A stretch of DNA of 64,000 bases, from assembly GCA_900478215.1 (NCBI GenBank), contig LS483478.1:372001-436000 (forward strand), given 5' to 3'. The notes under the pieces are model-generated. The model was not told the DNA's origin. It ran no database searches and saw only the letters and a program-made list of their open reading frames with translations. Position numbers and translations under genes: made by a program. The stretch's first letter is position 1, and every line of letters begins with the position of its first letter. The stretch comes from Salmonella enterica subsp. houtenae serovar Houten (GTDB taxonomy: Bacteria; Pseudomonadota; Gammaproteobacteria; Enterobacterales; Enterobacteriaceae). Positions 55,632 through 64,000 of the stretch are shown here, piece after piece.

Positions 55632-57083
55632 TTATTTATCAGTAGACAATACGGTGGCTTGCGAAGCGGAAGAACCGAATCGGTTTCCGATCAGAAAAGC
55701 CAATAAACTTAACAACAACGCGGGCACAATCGGATGAAAGCCCAGGTACTGAATATTCAATGTGGCAAGCAGAGCATATAGCACGCCGCCCACGATCATG
55801 GCGCTTAACGCGCCTGCCGCGTTTGCCCGCTCCCAGTAAAGGCCCAATACCAGCGGCCATAAGAACACCGCTTCCAGGCCGCCAAACGCCAGCAGGTTGA
55901 GCCAAATGATCATCTCTGGCGGTTTCCACGCGGCCAGCAGCAACAGCGCGCCTAACAGTAATGTGATCGCTGCCGACATACGCTTCAGTCGGATCTCATT
56001 TTGCATCTGATCGGGGCGCAGGTTGAGATAGAGATCTTTAATGATCGTCGCGGAACTTTGCAGCAGTTGAGCGTTAATTGTTGACATGATCGCCGCCATT
56101 GGCGCAGCAAGGAAGATCCCGGCGGCAAACGGCGGCAAAACGTTCACCATCAGAGTGGGGATCACCAGATCCGGCACCGTCAGATCCGGAAGCACCGCGC
56201 GACCCAGCGCGCCAGCAAGGTGCATCCCGAACATTAAAATCGCCACGACAATCGTACCGATAATAATGCCCCGGTGTACCGCTTTACTGTCTTTATAGGA
56301 GATGCAGCGCACCGCCGTATGCGGCAGGCCAATCACGCCAAAACAGACCAGTACCCAAAAAGAGGTCATAAAGGCGGGAGAAAGTATATCATCGGCGCCC
56401 TGCGGCGTTACCAGTTTGGGGTCGAGAGCGTGCAGCGTGTCAACGGCCTGACTTAAACCGCCCGCCGCATGAACCACGCCGACCAGCAATACTATTGTGC
56501 CGACCAGCATCACCAGGCCCTGTAGCGTATCGTTAAGTACGCTGGCACGAAAGCCGCCAAACGCCGTATAGAGTGCGATACTGACGCCAAATATGAGCAG
56601 GCCGGTTTCGTAGGGTATCCCCGCCGCGGTTTCCAGCAGCCGCGCGCCGCCGATAAATTGTACGGTCATTGCGCCAATAAACGCGACCAATAAACTCAGG
56701 CTTGCCAGCCATACCAGCAGGCGGCTTTGGTAACGGGCGAATAGCATATCGTTAAGCGTGACGGCATTATAGCGACGCGCCAGGATAGCGAATTTTTTAC
56801 CCAGAATACCCAGTGAAAGCCAGACGGCAGGAAGCTGGATCATCGCCAGCAAGACCCAGCCCAAACCGTATTTATAAGCCGCGCCGGGACCGCCGATAAA
56901 TGAACTGGCGCTAATATAGGTGGCGGTAAGCGTCATCGCGAGCACGATCCCGCCCATCGAGCGACTGCCAAGAAAATATTCATTTAAAAAGGTGCCGGCG
57001 GTACGTTTGCGCATAGCGTAAATTGAGACCCCGAATACCACGACCAGATAGGCTACCAGCGGTAGAATGACCTCAAGCTGCAT
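55632..57083 (-). CDS. panF: PanF sodium/pantothenate symporter
   Basis: 483 residues from the ATG at 57083 (MQLEVILPLVAYLVVVFGVS); two codons upstream an alternative ATG is less family-like. Sodium:solute symporter family with about 13 membrane helices. It takes up pantothenate for CoA synthesis. Its start overlaps the yhdT 3' end by 11 bases. Confidence 0.97.
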   Translation of the reverse strand: MQLEVILPLVAYLVVVFGVSIYAMRKRTAGTFLNEYFLGSRSMGGIVLAMTLTATYISASSFIGGPGAAYKYGLGWVLLAMIQLPAVWLSLGILGKKFAILARRYNAVTLNDMLFARYQSRLLVWLASLSLLVAFIGAMTVQFIGGARLLETAAGIPYETGLLIFGVSIALYTAFGGFRASVLNDTLQGLVMLVGTIVLLVGVVHAAGGLSQAVDTLHALDPKLVTPQGADDILSPAFMTSFWVLVCFGVIGLPHTAVRCISYKDSKAVHRGIIIGTIVVAILMFGMHLAGALGRAVLPDLTVPDLVIPTLMVNVLPPFAAGIFLAAPMAAIMSTINAQLLQSSATIIKDLYLNLRPDQMQNEIRLKRMSAAITLLLGALLLLAAWKPPEMIIWLNLLAFGGLEAVFLWPLVLGLYWERANAAGALSAMIVGGVLYALLATLNIQYLGFHPIVPALLLSLLAFLIGNRFGSSASQATVLSTDK

Positions 57084-57315
57084 CGTCATCCTCCAGCGGA
57101 ATATCGCGATAAATGAATTTCACCATCGCCCAGCACAGCAAAATAAAGACCAGCGGCGTCAATAAGCAGGCCATCTCGAACCAGTACGGCAGACCGGTAA
57201 TTCCCGGCGCGTTTCCAGGTAAGTAAGCAGCCACTAACCATGCCGCCAGATAGCAAAGGGTCAGCCACAGCGCCCAGCGCGCCTCTTTATGGGCCTGAAC
57301 AAAACGAGCGTCCAT
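57073..57315 (-). CDS. yhdT: YhdT small inner-membrane protein (DUF997)
   Basis: 80 residues from the ATG at 57315 (MDARFVQAHKEARWALWLTL); the frame extends to 57399 but that part overlaps the terminator region. Two membrane helices and an acidic end (IPLEDDDAA). DUF997 genes are normally just before panF; a helper role is possible but unproven. Confidence 0.92.
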   Translation of the reverse strand: MDARFVQAHKEARWALWLTLCYLAAWLVAAYLPGNAPGITGLPYWFEMACLLTPLVFILLCWAMVKFIYRDIPLEDDDAA

Positions 57316-57383
57316 TTTTTGTCCCTTGTGGGTGAAGAAAGCGGGAATTGTACATGATGGGGCATCGCTACCCCCAGAAATAA

Positions 57384-57408
57384 AAAAGGCCGGATTCACC
57401 GGCCTTTT
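57384..57408 (-). terminator. accC terminator
   Basis: AAAAGGCCGG / CCGGCCTTTT stem with an ATTCA loop, flanked by A and T runs, 15 bases after the accC stop. Confidence 0.9.
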
Positions 57409-57423
57409 GAGATTAACGTGTGA

Positions 57424-58773
57424 TTACTTTTCCTGAAGACCGAGTTTTTTCTCCAGATAGTGGATGTTGGTTCCACCGTGCTGGAAGTGTTCGTCATTCA
57501 TGATGCGGGTCTGCAGATCGATATTGGTTTTGATACCATCGATAATCAGTTCCTGCAGGGCATTTTTCATACGGGCAATCGCCACGTCGCGGTTTTCACC
57601 GTAGCAGATGAGTTTGCCGATCATCGAATCATAGTACGGCGGCACCGTGTAGCCCGCGTAGATATGGGATTCCCAGCGAACGCCAAAGCCGCCAGGCGCA
57701 TGGAAGCGCGTGATTTTGCCGGGGCTTGGCAGGAAGGTGTTCGGATCTTCGGCATTGATACGGCATTCTACCGCATGGCCGCGAACCACAACTTCGTCCT
57801 GGGTGATCGACAGCGGCTGACCCGCCGCGATGCGCAACTGTTCTTTGATCAAATCAACGCCGGTAATCATTTCAGTCACCGGGTGTTCAACCTGAATACG
57901 GGTGTTCATTTCGATGAAATAGAACTCGCCGTTTTCGAACAGGAATTCGAACGTCCCTGCGCCGCGATAGCCGATATCAACGCACGCTTTCGCGCAGCGT
58001 TCGCCGATATAGCGACGCAGTTCCGGCGTAATGCCTGGCGCCGGGGCTTCTTCAACCACTTTCTGGTGGCGACGCTGCATGGAACAGTCGCGTTCCGCCA
58101 GATAGATAGCGTTGCCCTGGCCGTCCGCCAGCACCTGAATTTCGATGTGGCGTGGATTTTCCAGGTATTTTTCCATGTATACCATGTCGTTGCTGAAAGC
58201 CGCTTTCGCTTCCGCTTTGGTCATGGAGATGGACTGCGCCAGTTCAGCATCGCTACGAACCACGCGCATACCGCGGCCGCCGCCGCCGCCGGACGCTTTG
58301 ATGATCACCGGATAGCCAATACGTTTGGCATGAGCGCGGTTCGCATTCATATCGTCGCCCAGCGGGCCGTCAGATCCTGGTACGGTCGGCACGCCCGCTT
58401 TTTTCATCGCGGTAATAGCGGACACTTTATCGCCCATCAGACGGATGGTGTCTGCTTTCGGGCCGATAAAGATAAAGCCGGAACGTTCAACCTGCTCGGC
58501 AAAATTGGCGTTCTCAGAAAGGAAGCCGTAACCCGGATGGATTGCCACCGCGCCGGTGATTTCAGCAGCGCTAATGATAGCCGGGATGTTCAGATAACTT
58601 TTTACGGACGGTGCCGGACCAATACAGACCGTCTCATCCGCCAGCAATACGTGTTTTAAATCGCGATCCGCGCTTGAGTGCACAGCGACGGTCTTGATGC
58701 CGAGTTCTTTACAGGCACGAAGAATACGTAGTGCGATCTCGCCGCGGTTGGCGATGACAATTTTATCCAACAT
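57424..58773 (-). CDS. accC: Biotin carboxylase subunit of acetyl-CoA carboxylase
   Basis: 449 residues from the ATG at 58773 (MLDKIVIANRGEIALRILRA). ATP-grasp enzyme with the glycine-rich lid KASGGGGGRGMR and the active-site ERDCSMQRRHQKVVEEAPAP. It carboxylates biotin on AccB with bicarbonate and ATP. accB is 10 bases upstream. Confidence 0.99.
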   Translation of the reverse strand: MLDKIVIANRGEIALRILRACKELGIKTVAVHSSADRDLKHVLLADETVCIGPAPSVKSYLNIPAIISAAEITGAVAIHPGYGFLSENANFAEQVERSGFIFIGPKADTIRLMGDKVSAITAMKKAGVPTVPGSDGPLGDDMNANRAHAKRIGYPVIIKASGGGGGRGMRVVRSDAELAQSISMTKAEAKAAFSNDMVYMEKYLENPRHIEIQVLADGQGNAIYLAERDCSMQRRHQKVVEEAPAPGITPELRRYIGERCAKACVDIGYRGAGTFEFLFENGEFYFIEMNTRIQVEHPVTEMITGVDLIKEQLRIAAGQPLSITQDEVVVRGHAVECRINAEDPNTFLPSPGKITRFHAPGGFGVRWESHIYAGYTVPPYYDSMIGKLICYGENRDVAIARMKNALQELIIDGIKTNIDLQTRIMNDEHFQHGGTNIHYLEKKLGLQEK

Positions 58774-58783
58774 GTTCGCCTCG

Positions 58784-59254
58784 TTACTCGATGACGACCA
58801 GTGGCTCGTCAAATTCTACCGGTTGACCACTTTCGACCAGAATCGCTTTCACAGTACCTGCTTTGTCTGCTTCGATCTGGTTCATCATTTTCATGGCTTC
58901 AACGATGCACAGGGTATCGCCCACGTTCACTTTCTGGCCCACTTCGATGAACGCTTTCGCGTCCGGGCTTGGGGTGCGGTAGAAAGTACCAACCATTGGG
59001 GAGCGTACGATGTGACCACTGATTTCCGCTGCGGCAGGCGCTTCCATTGCTGGAGTAGCCGCTGGCGCGACAGCGTTAGACAGAGCGGGTTGCTGCATCA
59101 TCGGCGCCGCATAAGCCTGCTGCATCACCGGGAAGCCGGCGTTTGCCGTTGTGCGGCTGATGCGAACAGATTCTTCGCCTTCAGAAATTTCCAGTTCGGA
59201 GATACCTGATTCTTCAACCAGCTCGATCAGTTTTTTAATCTTACGAATATCCAT
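58784..59254 (-). CDS. accB: Biotin carboxyl carrier protein
   Basis: 156 residues. The C-terminal domain carries VEAMKMMNQIEAD with the biotinylated Lys122, joined to the N-terminus by an Ala/Pro-rich linker (about 45-80). It shuttles carboxyl groups from AccC to AccAD in the first step of fatty-acid synthesis, and it represses its own operon in E. coli. Confidence 0.99.
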   Translation of the reverse strand: MDIRKIKKLIELVEESGISELEISEGEESVRISRTTANAGFPVMQQAYAAPMMQQPALSNAVAPAATPAMEAPAAAEISGHIVRSPMVGTFYRTPSPDAKAFIEVGQKVNVGDTLCIVEAMKMMNQIEADKAGTVKAILVESGQPVEFDEPLVVIE

Positions 59255-59646
59255 GAGTGGGTTCCGTACTCTTTGTTTAGTGTGATTGTGACAGGCGTTT
59301 TAGCGCCGTCTGTAAAGCATGTGAATGACTGCCGCGGGCAAAATACCGCGCATCTTTGATTTGCCTGTTATGCCGTAGCACCCGAAGGTGAAATTCATGA
59401 TTTGCCAGTCATTGTGCGGCTATCTTCTGCCATTTTCGGGCAAAAAACAAAATATACCTTCATTGCACGATTGTCACCCTTTCTGCGACCGAAAATCGCC
59501 GTTGGGGAATACAAAGTCGCACATTATAACTATTTCGTCGCAATTGGCAGCTAAATACTGGTCTTATCAGGGAAGATTATCAACCCAAAACGTGCAAAGG
59601 ACATTGCCTGTTTTGCGTTTTGCAATCGACCGCACAGTTCACCAAA
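59255..59646 (-). promoter_or_regulatory. accBC promoter and long leader
   Basis: 392 bases without a gene between msrQ and accB. On the minus strand TATAAT lies at 59523-59528, giving a leader of about 260 bases; a long untranslated leader is known for accBC in E. coli. No intrinsic terminator for msrQ is evident in the part next to it. Confidence 0.65.
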
Positions 59647-60246
59647 CTAGCGCCACCACTGGCGAAACTTCCGGTAACGCAACGCTAAAAGGGCTAACGC
59701 TAATGCCGCGTAGATGACCGGTTGCGGTGATAAAATCTTTACCGACCACAGGTAATGTATGGGAGCCAGGATCGCGACAAGATAGACGACGTTATGCAGC
59801 GTTTGCCAGCGTTTACCCAACTTACGCTGCGCAAATTGCGTTGAGGTCAACGTCAACGCCAATAACACCAGCCAGCTAATGATCCCAAGCGTCAAATAAG
59901 GGCGTGAAAGCAACTCGCTTCCTAACAACGCCAGGTTATGTATCCCCAGTTCCAGCAAGGCATAGCTGGTTAAATGCAGTGTGGCCCAAACGAAACACCA
60001 TAGCCCCAACAGGCGGCGTGTGCGTATCAATAATGGCTGTTTAGCGTAGCGCGCCAGCGGTGAAACCAGCAAGGTGGCGAGCAAAAATTTGAGCGCGGTT
60101 CTGCCGGTAAAGTGTTGGATATCCTTTACCGGGTCCGCGCTGAGTCCCCCCTGATTTATCGCCCAAAAGAGCCACAGAAGCGGCAAAAAACCAGCAAGAT
60201 GCAGGCAAACTTTTAGCCAGGTTATCTGTTTTGCTGTCAGACGCAC
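59647..60246 (-). CDS. msrQ: MsrQ haem-binding membrane subunit
   Basis: 199 residues starting with GTG at 60246, directly abutting the msrP stop (TAAGTG). About six membrane helices of the ferric-reductase-like family, with histidines in DIQHFTGR, ATLHLTSYA and TLHNVVYL for haem. It passes electrons to periplasmic MsrP. The C-terminus is about 12 residues shorter than the E. coli protein. Confidence 0.95.
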   Translation of the reverse strand: MRLTAKQITWLKVCLHLAGFLPLLWLFWAINQGGLSADPVKDIQHFTGRTALKFLLATLLVSPLARYAKQPLLIRTRRLLGLWCFVWATLHLTSYALLELGIHNLALLGSELLSRPYLTLGIISWLVLLALTLTSTQFAQRKLGKRWQTLHNVVYLVAILAPIHYLWSVKILSPQPVIYAALALALLALRYRKFRQWWR

Positions 60247-61251
60247 TTAAAAATTCTCCCGCAAATTGAGACCGCGATACAGCGAAGCGACTTCATTGGC
60301 GTAGCCGTTAAACAGCAGCGTCGGCTGTCTTTGCACATCGAGGATACCGCCTGCGCCAATAAAGCGTTCGGTAGCCTGGGACCAGCGTGGATGATCCACA
60401 TGCGGGTTCACATTGGCGTAAAAACCATATTCGTTGGGAGCCGACAAATTCCAGGTGGTTGGCGGACGTTCGCGGGTTAGTTTAATGCTGACGATAGATT
60501 TAATACCTTTAAAACCATACTTCCATGGAACGATGAGTCGAATGGGCGCGCCGTTTTGCGGGGGTAACGCCTTGCCATAGACGCCAACGGTCATCAGAGT
60601 CAGCGGATGCATGGCTTCGTCCAGACGTAGTCCCTCAACATAAGGGTATTTCAGTCCGCCGCCAATAAAGCGATCTTTCTGTCCCGGCATATCATCCGGC
60701 GCGTATAGCGTTTCGAATGCCACATATTTAGCGTGGCTGGTGGGCTGTGCCTGCGCGAGTAGCTTATATAAAGGGAAACCAATCCACGGCACGACCATGG
60801 ACCACGCTTCGACGCAACGCATCCGATAGATACGCTCTTCTAATGGGAAACGATGTGTTAAATCGTCGTAATCCAGCGTAAATGGCTTCGCGACCTCCCC
60901 GCTGATTTTCAACGTCCACGGTTCGGTTTTCAGACTACCGGCATTGGCCGCCGGGTCGGCTTTATCGAGGCCAAACTCATAGAAATTGTTGTAGCCCGTC
61001 ACCTTATCTTCCGGCGTTAACGCTAAATCACTTCGCCAGGCGGCAGGCTGACTAAACTCAAGCGGTTTACCGGCAGGCGCTTTCGGACGATCGTTGCCTT
61101 TAAACCAACTGAATAGATCGGCCTGCGCCGTTGAGGGTAAGGATAAGGCGGCCGCGCTGATGCCTAATGCTTTTAGCACCTGTCGGCGCTGCATAAAAAA
61201 AGCCGATTCCGCAGTCACATCGGCTTCTGTTAATGGACGTATCTTTTTCAT
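60247..61251 (-). CDS. msrP: MsrP molybdopterin methionine-sulfoxide reductase
   Basis: 334 residues from the ATG at 61251 (MKKIRPLTEADVTAESAFFM). A twin-arginine signal (RRQVLKALG, 22-30, then AAALSLPSTAQA) exports the folded protein. The Mo-ligand Cys is in YRMRCVEAWS near residue 145. It repairs oxidised methionines in periplasmic proteins, with electrons from MsrQ. In E. coli msrPQ sits elsewhere, beside hprSR. Confidence 0.97.
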   Translation of the reverse strand: MKKIRPLTEADVTAESAFFMQRRQVLKALGISAAALSLPSTAQADLFSWFKGNDRPKAPAGKPLEFSQPAAWRSDLALTPEDKVTGYNNFYEFGLDKADPAANAGSLKTEPWTLKISGEVAKPFTLDYDDLTHRFPLEERIYRMRCVEAWSMVVPWIGFPLYKLLAQAQPTSHAKYVAFETLYAPDDMPGQKDRFIGGGLKYPYVEGLRLDEAMHPLTLMTVGVYGKALPPQNGAPIRLIVPWKYGFKGIKSIVSIKLTRERPPTTWNLSAPNEYGFYANVNPHVDHPRWSQATERFIGAGGILDVQRQPTLLFNGYANEVASLYRGLNLRENF

Positions 61252-61368
61252 AACAGACTCCCGGTCTACCCACCACAACACGGCGTGGCGTGTAGTGAAT
61301 ATGACAGGGAGTATGTCAATGTGTAAAAATAAATAGTTAATTAAGTGTAAATTTTTTTATACGTGATT

Positions 61369-62343
61369 TTATTTTATCTTCACCAGCGTGCGGCCCTGAA
61401 CCTGATTATTGATGATGGCATCGGCAAAATTCGGGGCGTCGGACAGAGCTATCTCGGTGGCCGCCTGGCTGTAGAAGGTGTCCGGCAGGCCATTTACCAA
61501 ACGTTTCCACGCCTCGGCGCGACGCGCTGGCGGCGTCATAACGGAATCCACGCCCTGCAGGCGCACGTTGCGAAGAATAAAGGGCATGACGGTGGTTGGC
61601 AGAGCAAAACCGCCAGCCAGGCCGCAGGCCGCGACGCAACCGCCGTAGTTCATTTGCGCCAGTATTTTCGCCAGCACGCTATCGCCGACCGTATCAACCG
61701 CGCCTGCCCAAAGCTGTTTCTCCAGTGGGCGGGCGTCGGTGAACGCATCGCGCGGCAGAATGCGGTTAGCGCCAAGCGCGCGTAAATAATCATGGGTACT
61801 TTCACGGCCGGATACCGCAACGACCTGATAACCTAATTGATGCAGCAGCGCGACCGCAGTGCTGCCTACGCCGCCGCTGGCGCCGGTAACCACGATTTCG
61901 CCATCGTCAGGGCGGATGCCCGCCTCTTCCAGCGCCATTACGCACAGCATGGCGGTAAAACCGGCGGTGCCGATGATCATGGCGTTACGGCTGCTCAGTC
62001 CCGCAGGCAGCGCGACCAGCCAGTCGCCTTTAACGCGTGCGCGTTCGGCCAGGCCGCCCCAGTGGTTTTCGCCCACGCCCCAGCCAGTTAGTAGTACTTC
62101 CTGGCCTGCATGAAAGCGAGGATCTTCGCTTGCGCGAACGGTGCCGGCGAAATCAATACCAGGAATCATCGGAAAATGCCGGATAATTTTCCCTTTCCCG
62201 GTGATAGCCAGAGCATCTTTATAATTCAGGCTGGACCAGTGGACATCCACCGTCACATCACCTGTCGGCAGTTGACTCTCTTCGAGATGTTGCACGGATG
62301 CGAGGGTTTTACCGTTCTGCTGTTCTAAGATCAACGCCTGCAT
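61369..62343 (-). CDS. acuI: AcuI acryloyl-CoA reductase (YhdH)
   Basis: 324 residues, zinc-free medium-chain dehydrogenase/reductase. NADPH loop VTGASGGVGSTAVALLHQLG near residue 152 and the family motif DFAGTVRASEDPRF. It reduces toxic acryloyl-CoA to propionyl-CoA. Divergent from csrD across 203 bases. Confidence 0.96.
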   Translation of the reverse strand: MQALILEQQNGKTLASVQHLEESQLPTGDVTVDVHWSSLNYKDALAITGKGKIIRHFPMIPGIDFAGTVRASEDPRFHAGQEVLLTGWGVGENHWGGLAERARVKGDWLVALPAGLSSRNAMIIGTAGFTAMLCVMALEEAGIRPDDGEIVVTGASGGVGSTAVALLHQLGYQVVAVSGRESTHDYLRALGANRILPRDAFTDARPLEKQLWAGAVDTVGDSVLAKILAQMNYGGCVAACGLAGGFALPTTVMPFILRNVRLQGVDSVMTPPARRAEAWKRLVNGLPDTFYSQAATEIALSDAPNFADAIINNQVQGRTLVKIK

Positions 62344-62546
62344 AACCTGTCCTCACTTTACATGGTGGATTGGAAAAATAGCTACGAAGACTATACTCGC
62401 TAATTAAAACGTGATGCCGATGCAACGCAATAAATTGCCAGATAGACCCATTTTGGTAGTATGCCTGTTTCATTGCGCGCCGTGGCGAATCCCACCTTCA
62501 GATTCGCTTCTTTATACTGTTTATAACCGTCGGAGTTAACTCAAGG

Positions 62547-64000
62547 ATGCGATTAACGACGAAGTTCTCAGCTTTTGTCACGCTGCTCACGGGGTTAACG
62601 ATCTTCGTGACTCTGATAGGCTGCTCGCTAAGCTTTTATAACGCCGTACAGTATAAGTATGTAAGCCGTGTGCAGGCGGCGGCGACAGCAATTGATACGC
62701 ACCTGGTGACCCATGATATTGTCTCGCTGACGCCGCAAATCGACCAACTCATGATCGCTTCCGATATTGTGCGTGTCGATCTGTTGCAGGGGGAGCGCCG
62801 CGTCTACAGCCATTCTCGCGCCAAAGGTTACCGGCCAGCCGGCACCAGCGACATGTATCGCGAGCTGGTCGTACCGCTGGTAAAACATCCAGGAATGTCG
62901 CTCCGTCTGGTTTATCAGGACCCGATGGGCAACTATTTTCACTCACTGATCACCACAGCGCCGCTGACGCTGGCGATTGGCTTTATCGTTCTGATTCTGT
63001 TTTTATCGGTGCGCTGGCTGCAGCGACAGCTTTCCGGGCAAGAGCTTCTGGAAATTCGCTCAACGCGTATTCTGAACGGCGAACGCGGGGCGAATGTCCG
63101 CGGTTCTGTTTACGAATGGCCGGCGCGCACCAGTAGCGCGCTTGATGTATTGCTTTCCGAAATTCAGTTTGCTCACGAACAGCGTAGCCGTCTGGACACG
63201 CTCATTCGCTCCTACGCCGCGCAGGACACCAAAACCGGACTCGGTAACCGTCTGTTTTTTGATAACCAATTGGCGACGCTGCTGGAAGATCAAGAAAAAG
63301 TGGGGGTGCACGGCGTGGTGATGATGATTCGCTTGCCAGACTTCAATCTTCTTCGCGATAGCCTGGGAGGCCATCAGGCGGAAGAGCAGATGTTTATGCT
63401 TATCAATCTGCTATCGACATTTATTATGCGTTACCCAGGCTCGCTGCTGGCGCGTTATCACCGTAGCGACTTTGCCGTGCTGCTACCGCATCGAACGCTG
63501 AAAGAAGCGGAAAGTATTACCGGACAACTTTTAAAAGCCGTCGATGCGCTACCAGCTAACAAAATGCTCGATCGTGACGATATGGTACATATCGGCATTT
63601 GCGCCTGGCGCAGCGGACAGTCCACCGAGCAGGTGATGGAACATGCTGAAGCGGCGGCGCGGAATGCCGCCCTGCAGGGGGGGAATAGCTGGGCTATCTA
63701 CGACGACACGCTGCCGGAAAAAGGGCGCGGCAATGTGCGCTGGCGCACGCTGATTGAGCAGATGCTAAACCGGGGCGGACCGCGGCTTTATCAAAAACCC
63801 GCGGTCACGCGAGAGGGTCGCGTACATCATCGGGAATTGATGTGTCGCATCTATGACGGTAAAGAAGAGGTTAGCTCGGCGGAGTATATGCCGATGGTGC
63901 TGCAATTTGGTTTATCGGAAGAGTATGACAGATTACAAATTAGCCGCCTGATTACCTTGCTGGGCTACTGGCCGGATGAACATCTGGCGATGCAGTTGAC
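62547..64000 (+). CDS. csrD: CsrD, degenerate GGDEF-EAL regulator of CsrB/CsrC decay (5' part)
   Basis: The frame opens at the ATG at 62547 (MRLTTKFSAFVTLLTGLTIF), preceded by AAGG, and runs past the window end, giving 484 residues. Two membrane helices (about 8-28 and 130-150) flank a periplasmic region. A HAMP-like linker and a GGDEF domain follow, with the signature degenerated to HRSDF (RYHRSDFAVLLP), so no cyclase activity is expected. The EAL domain begins near the edge. In E. coli CsrD makes the sRNAs CsrB and CsrC sensitive to RNase E, so it affects CsrA. Confidence 0.96.
   Translation, partial: MRLTTKFSAFVTLLTGLTIFVTLIGCSLSFYNAVQYKYVSRVQAAATAIDTHLVTHDIVSLTPQIDQLMIASDIVRVDLLQGERRVYSHSRAKGYRPAGTSDMYRELVVPLVKHPGMSLRLVYQDPMGNYFHSLITTAPLTLAIGFIVLILFLSVRWLQRQLSGQELLEIRSTRILNGERGANVRGSVYEWPARTSSALDVLLSEIQFAHEQRSRLDTLIRSYAAQDTKTGLGNRLFFDNQLATLLEDQEKVGVHGVVMMIRLPDFNLLRDSLGGHQAEEQMFMLINLLSTFIMRYPGSLLARYHRSDFAVLLPHRTLKEAESITGQLLKAVDALPANKMLDRDDMVHIGICAWRSGQSTEQVMEHAEAAARNAALQGGNSWAIYDDTLPEKGRGNVRWRTLIEQMLNRGGPRLYQKPAVTREGRVHHRELMCRIYDGKEEVSSAEYMPMVLQFGLSEEYDRLQISRLITLLGYWPDEHLAMQL

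Noticed and set aside
57460..58659. A 399-codon plus-strand frame opposite accC
   Set aside because: Antisense to a well-supported gene; composition is rich in His, Arg and Phe as typical for shadow frames.

Overview
This window is enterobacterial chromosome, almost certainly Salmonella enterica. The evidence is gene content and order: kefGB-yheV-slyD-slyX-fkpA-yheO-tusDCB, the str, S10, spc and alpha ribosomal operons, trkA-rsmB-fmt-def, dprA-smg-yrdD-tsaC-aroE, an rrnD-type rRNA operon with a Thr tRNA and a second 5S gene, acrEF-acrS, fis-dusB-prmA-panF and accBC. Three features point to Salmonella rather than E. coli: a MHYT-GGDEF-EAL gene beside acrS (the STM3388 type), msrPQ placed between acuI and accB, and a lone prepilin-peptidase gene with no type II secretion cluster. 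I cannot resolve the serovar or subspecies. I see no prophage, insertion sequence, CRISPR array or intact mobile element.

Layout. 1-3422: potassium efflux (kefG end, kefB), yheV, slyD and slyX. 3642-6495: periplasmic chaperone fkpA, then yheO-tusDCB (tRNA 2-thiouridine sulfur relay). 6518-11080: str operon (rpsL, rpsG, fusA, tufA). 11159-12421: iron storage (bfd, bfr) and the orphan peptidase. 12596-26497: S10, spc and alpha operons, about 27 genes from rpsJ to rplQ, including secY and rpoA. 26564-36852: yhdN, zntR, arfA, mscL, trkA, rsmB, fmt, def, dprA, smg, yrdD, tsaC, aroE, yrdB, yrdA. 36853-42879: rRNA operon 16S-Ile-Ala-23S-5S-Thr-5S with two promoters, boxA sites and a terminator. 43464-51695: yhdV, acrF, acrE, acrS, the cyclic-di-GMP gene and yhdU. 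51778-59254: yhdJ, fis, dusB, prmA, panF, yhdT, accC, accB. 59647-64000: msrQ, msrP, acuI and the start of csrD.

Most of the window is translation machinery: ribosomal proteins, rRNA, tRNAs, elongation factors, tRNA and rRNA modification (TusBCD, TsaC, RsmB, DusB), initiator tRNA formylation and deformylation, ribosome rescue (ArfA), r-protein methylation (PrmA) and the SecY channel. Several autoregulatory leaders can be located: the S10 leader for L4, the rpsL-rpsG gap for S7 and the alpha leader for S4.

The most interesting non-genic items are: a terminator-like hairpin carrying the yheO Shine-Dalgarno sequence that overlaps a competing stem; the transcription-stopping hairpin inside arfA; enlarged hairpin-rich spacers in the rRNA operon; a compensatory base-pair change between the two 5S genes; and an enlarged prmA-dusB gap with a coding-like remnant. 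I found no clearly new multigene system. The yheO leader is the best candidate for undescribed regulation.
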